From NCBI GenBank assembly GCA_030039615.1, contig JASHVF010000056.1, positions 1 through 9,495 on the forward strand: DNA of 9,495 nucleotides, written 5' to 3'. Within the stretch, counting starts at the first letter, position 1. Every line of letters starts with the position of its first letter. The notes under the pieces are model-generated. The model was not told the origin of the DNA. It saw only the letters and a list, made by a program, of their open reading frames with translations, and did not search any database. Of this stretch, positions 8,101 to 9,495 are shown in pieces. A program made the position numbers and the translations under genes. The DNA comes from Gammaproteobacteria bacterium. Lineage in GTDB: Bacteria; Pseudomonadota; Gammaproteobacteria; Steroidobacterales; Steroidobacteraceae.

Positions 8101-9113
8101 CGCTGCTCGCCGAGCATCATTCCCGGCACCGCGAGATCACCGCGGTGAGCAAGCGCTATCGCTCGCTGTTCCAGGGCGATCCGCGCCCGCTGTGGCTGCA
8201 CGACGCGCGCAGCGGCGCGATCCTCGATGCCAACGAGCCGGCGGCGCGCGCCTACGGCTATTCGATGGCGGAATTCACCCAACTGCGCGTCGAGCAGCTG
8301 CTCGCGCCCGGCTCGAGCGCGGAGGCGCTCACCACCACGGGCGAGAGCGCCGTCGGGCCGATCGCCATGCGCCACCGGCGCAAGGCCGGCGACACCATGG
8401 ACATGGAGATGTGGTCCTACGGCACCTTCCTCGACGGCCGCCGGGTCAACATCTGCTTCGCACACGACGTCACCGAGCGCAACACGTTACGCCGCCTGCT
8501 GTTCGACCGCGCGGAGCTCGAGCGGCGCCAGCTCGCCGCCGAGCTGCGGCGCGTGCTCGCCGGACCGCTGGCGGAGCTGCGCATCGTGGCGCACAAGCTG
8601 CTGCTCGAATTCGGCCGGCAGGCGGCCCACGCCCGCATGCGCGAGCTGCTGGAGTCTCTCGCCCGGCAGGCGAAGCGCGCCGCCGGACGCTGCCGCGAGG
8701 TGGCGCACCAGTTGTCGCCACTGCAGGCCAACGGCGGCGACCTGGTTGCCGCGCTGCATGCGTTGCAGCGGCAGACCCCGAGCGTCGCGCCGCTCGAGAT
8801 CAGTGTGACCGGCGAGGCGCCCTTCGCGCTCGGCCAGCAGCAGGCCGAGCACGTCTACGGGCTGCTGAGCGAGCTGGTGAAGCGCTGTCCCGTCGGCCAG
8901 CCGGGGAACGTGGTGCAGGTCGTGATCACGAACTTCGGACACGTGGTGCGGCTCTCGCTGGACGCAGAGCTCCCGGCCTCCGGCAGCGTGCCGGCCGCGA
9001 GCCTCGCACGGCATCCGTCGGTGCTGCTGCGAGTGCGGGCGATGGGAGCGCGGCTGTGGGAACTGTCGGGCGGCGGGGCCCGCACGCGCGTGGTGTGCGA
9101 CTGTCCGCTGTGA
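5118..9113 (+). CDS. tandem MASE1-PAS sensor histidine kinase fused to a degenerate second copy
   Basis: One frame encodes 1331 residues made of two similar halves. Half 1: a MASE1 membrane sensor of about 8-10 hydrophobic segments (18-325; WPAVFLG at 74, RWELNAIAG near 190), PAS (338-446), HisKA_3 with ELHDGLGQ and phosphoacceptor His469, and HATPase with N-box QESLANALKH (Asn584), DDGIG (611-615) and GVGLGL (623-628). This is a complete NarL-family kinase. A Pro/Ala-rich linker (660-690) follows. Half 2: MASE1 (691-990; WPAVLVG at 752, RWWFDALSG near 866), PAS (1013-1120), a HisKA-like segment with Arg1144 in place of His, and a remnant HATPase with Arg1256 in place of Asn and no G-box. The halves end in CSCP (656) and CDCP (1327). 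The linker has no in-frame ATG, GTG or TTG, so a separate second protein is unlikely. The predicted role is membrane-bound signal sensing with phosphotransfer to a NarL-type regulator encoded elsewhere. The ligand is unknown. Confidence 0.85.
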   Translation: MLYAIGRLRLLPRPVSPWMATLVLFLAYTLIAGAMLLYAEHFVSARVDADLYPLPWLADGVAVSLMLLWGMRTWPAVFLGSVFIWGVMRGDPAVLVGVDALGETASVLITVQLLRSLHFRRQLDRLADPLLLVAAALIGRAAAGFADVGGTLLGVWLTPRSLPPGFLAAATRPGTLIPAVTWELLFAMARWELNAIAGIVLTVPVLLGSPRKLRHALRLRPLRLTALGLLSLLWVVAALELSATWTCWPLLLAALMLVAWAAIEFSALSAGLCTLLFASTAAAAFCQGVGPLASTDVVGGLSATWGFIGLLCCASPVLTVLLTVRQHYDRRLGVLAERYRSLFTANPTPAWVADTQTGTILMANAEAVRRYRYSEAEFLAMKVSELCAEPPSPADPAPPDGDLVAAPLSKHVTRDGRLIDVEMVSTPLELDGRPVNLLHAVDLTDHQDLRRRLLATVDRESFRVSQELHDGLGQVLAGLAIGSEALLQRSDRARTFDASAVAQLRELTHHAQLAESHLFQLTSGVSPLDELQGDLIEALRRLPETLPAAERARVEVLVESAAPVTLSLERREHLYRVVQESLANALKHARAARIVIRARIDAERIQVAVEDDGIGLQEEQRSGVGLGLRSMQLRANAVGAELAFENLRDGGTAVTCSCPQAEPGPGTATVHPRRTERAPAPAGPAPAATSLPAYLATATLIVLACWIGGVISHAVAVAHGNTFTYADVRLAVPSLLAGAAVCSLLLGGPRQWPAVLVGILVVRFGMIGEPFWTALVLSATALVGCQLGVAVLRRWNFTPSLDRWQDPLVLCAATALSWSLVNVLGLAAIIVLRAAGAGLAPGVAALYASAGPGLQMTGALLDAELRWWFDALSGTVLLVPTLTLPAALRRATRESLAELCGWCACLAGWALLLLSVNTDKLLLPLLTLSILLVVWAAARLGVAFASLATLTFAMVAATSFSTHTGLLATQHAATGVAYVWGIVSVHTVIGLFLAALLAEHHSRHREITAVSKRYRSLFQGDPRPLWLHDARSGAILDANEPAARAYGYSMAEFTQLRVEQLLAPGSSAEALTTTGESAVGPIAMRHRRKAGDTMDMEMWSYGTFLDGRRVNICFAHDVTERNTLRRLLFDRAELERRQLAAELRRVLAGPLAELRIVAHKLLLEFGRQAAHARMRELLESLARQAKRAAGRCREVAHQLSPLQANGGDLVAALHALQRQTPSVAPLEISVTGEAPFALGQQQAEHVYGLLSELVKRCPVGQPGNVVQVVITNFGHVVRLSLDAELPASGSVPAASLARHPSVLLRVRAMGARLWELSGGGARTRVVCDCPL

Positions 9114-9120
9114 CTTGCGC

Positions 9121-9495
9121 TCAGAGGGTTGCGCCGAGCGCCGCGCCCTCGCCCGCCGCGGTGGCGCGCGAGACGGCCGATATCAGTGAGCGTGCGAGCA
9201 GCGGTCGCGGCCGGTAGGCGCGCAGCCACAGCGAGAACTCGAGCGCCGGCAGCGCCTGCGTGAACAGCCGTCCCTGGGCGCGGTGGCAGCCGAGCTGGCG
9301 CAGCTGCCGCCACTCCCCGAGCCGCGCGACACCGTCGGCGAGGCTCGCGAGGCCGAGCTCGGTCGCCACGGCTAACACGGCGTTAAGCCACGCGGGCTGC
9401 TGCTCGCGCTCGTGCAGCCCGTGGACGCAGGAGCGGTCGATCTTGACCTCGCTAAATGGAATGCGCGCCAGATCCCGCAGCGAGCAGTCGCCGCT
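9121..9495 (-). CDS. EAL-domain protein, C-terminal end (5' end outside window)
   Basis: On the minus strand 124 residues are visible, ending at TGA (9121-9123). The frame is open to the window edge, so the start lies beyond it. Seen: SGDCSLRDLARIP, where EAL proteins have TGYSSLRYL after the DDFG loop, then VKIDRSCV with the conserved Lys and Asp, LGLASLADGVA at the EGVE position, LRQLGCHRAQGRLF with the conserved Gln-Gly, and a terminal LPALEFSLWL helix. EAL proteins hydrolyse cyclic-di-GMP to pGpG, or bind it as receptors when inactive. The replacement of EGVE by DGVA, and of the usual aromatic after QG by Arg, suggests reduced or lost activity; the EAL motif itself lies outside the window. 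It may be the tail of a larger GGDEF-EAL or sensor-EAL protein. It converges on the kinase gene with 7 bases between the two stops. Confidence 0.83.
   Translation of the reverse strand, partial: SGDCSLRDLARIPFSEVKIDRSCVHGLHEREQQPAWLNAVLAVATELGLASLADGVARLGEWRQLRQLGCHRAQGRLFTQALPALEFSLWLRAYRPRPLLARSLISAVSRATAAGEGAALGATL

Noticed and set aside
7088..9217. Plus-strand open frame of 709 codons overlapping the second kinase half in another frame
   Set aside because: Low-complexity Arg/Ala/Gly-rich translation without motifs. The kinase frame over the same bases has recognisable domains in register with the first half.

Overview
The window is GC-rich, with strong G/C preference at third codon positions, and reads as chromosomal DNA of a proteobacterium. 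The gene types (heterotetrameric sarcosine oxidase subunits, a MASE1-type sensor kinase, an EAL-domain protein) fit a beta- or gammaproteobacterium, but nothing here fixes the genus. No tRNA, rRNA, CRISPR array, insertion sequence or phage gene was seen.

Bases 1-4970 look like the 3' part of a plus-strand catabolic operon. It runs: the C-terminal half of a sarcosine oxidase alpha subunit (cut by the window edge), a gamma subunit overlapping it by 14 bases, an 804-residue FAD-dependent dimethylglycine/sarcosine dehydrogenase-like protein joined by an ATGA overlap, and after 22 bases a small cupin with a signal peptide. The alpha subunit and the dehydrogenase each carry a folate-binding GcvT-type domain. 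The cluster therefore probably oxidises N-methyl groups of glycine derivatives, or of a related N-methylated compound, and passes the one-carbon unit to tetrahydrofolate.

Bases 4971-5117 are the only intergenic gap of any size. It holds a perfect 8-bp hairpin just after the cupin stop, which may be a terminator, a second inverted repeat, and the ribosome binding site of the next gene.

Bases 5118-9113 encode one very long protein of 1331 residues, the most unusual object here. It is two head-to-tail copies of a membrane histidine kinase, each made of a MASE1 membrane sensor, a PAS domain, a HisKA_3 dimerisation domain and an HATPase domain. The two copies keep register at an offset of 671-678 residues. 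The first copy keeps the phosphoacceptor His, the N-box Asn and the G-boxes of a NarL-family kinase. The second copy has lost all of these and looks like a pseudokinase. No response regulator gene lies in the window.

Bases 9121-9495, on the minus strand, are the C-terminal end of an EAL-domain (cyclic-di-GMP phosphodiesterase family) protein that runs off the window edge. It converges on the kinase gene with a 7-base gap, and its EGVE motif reads DGVA, so it may be inactive or divergent.
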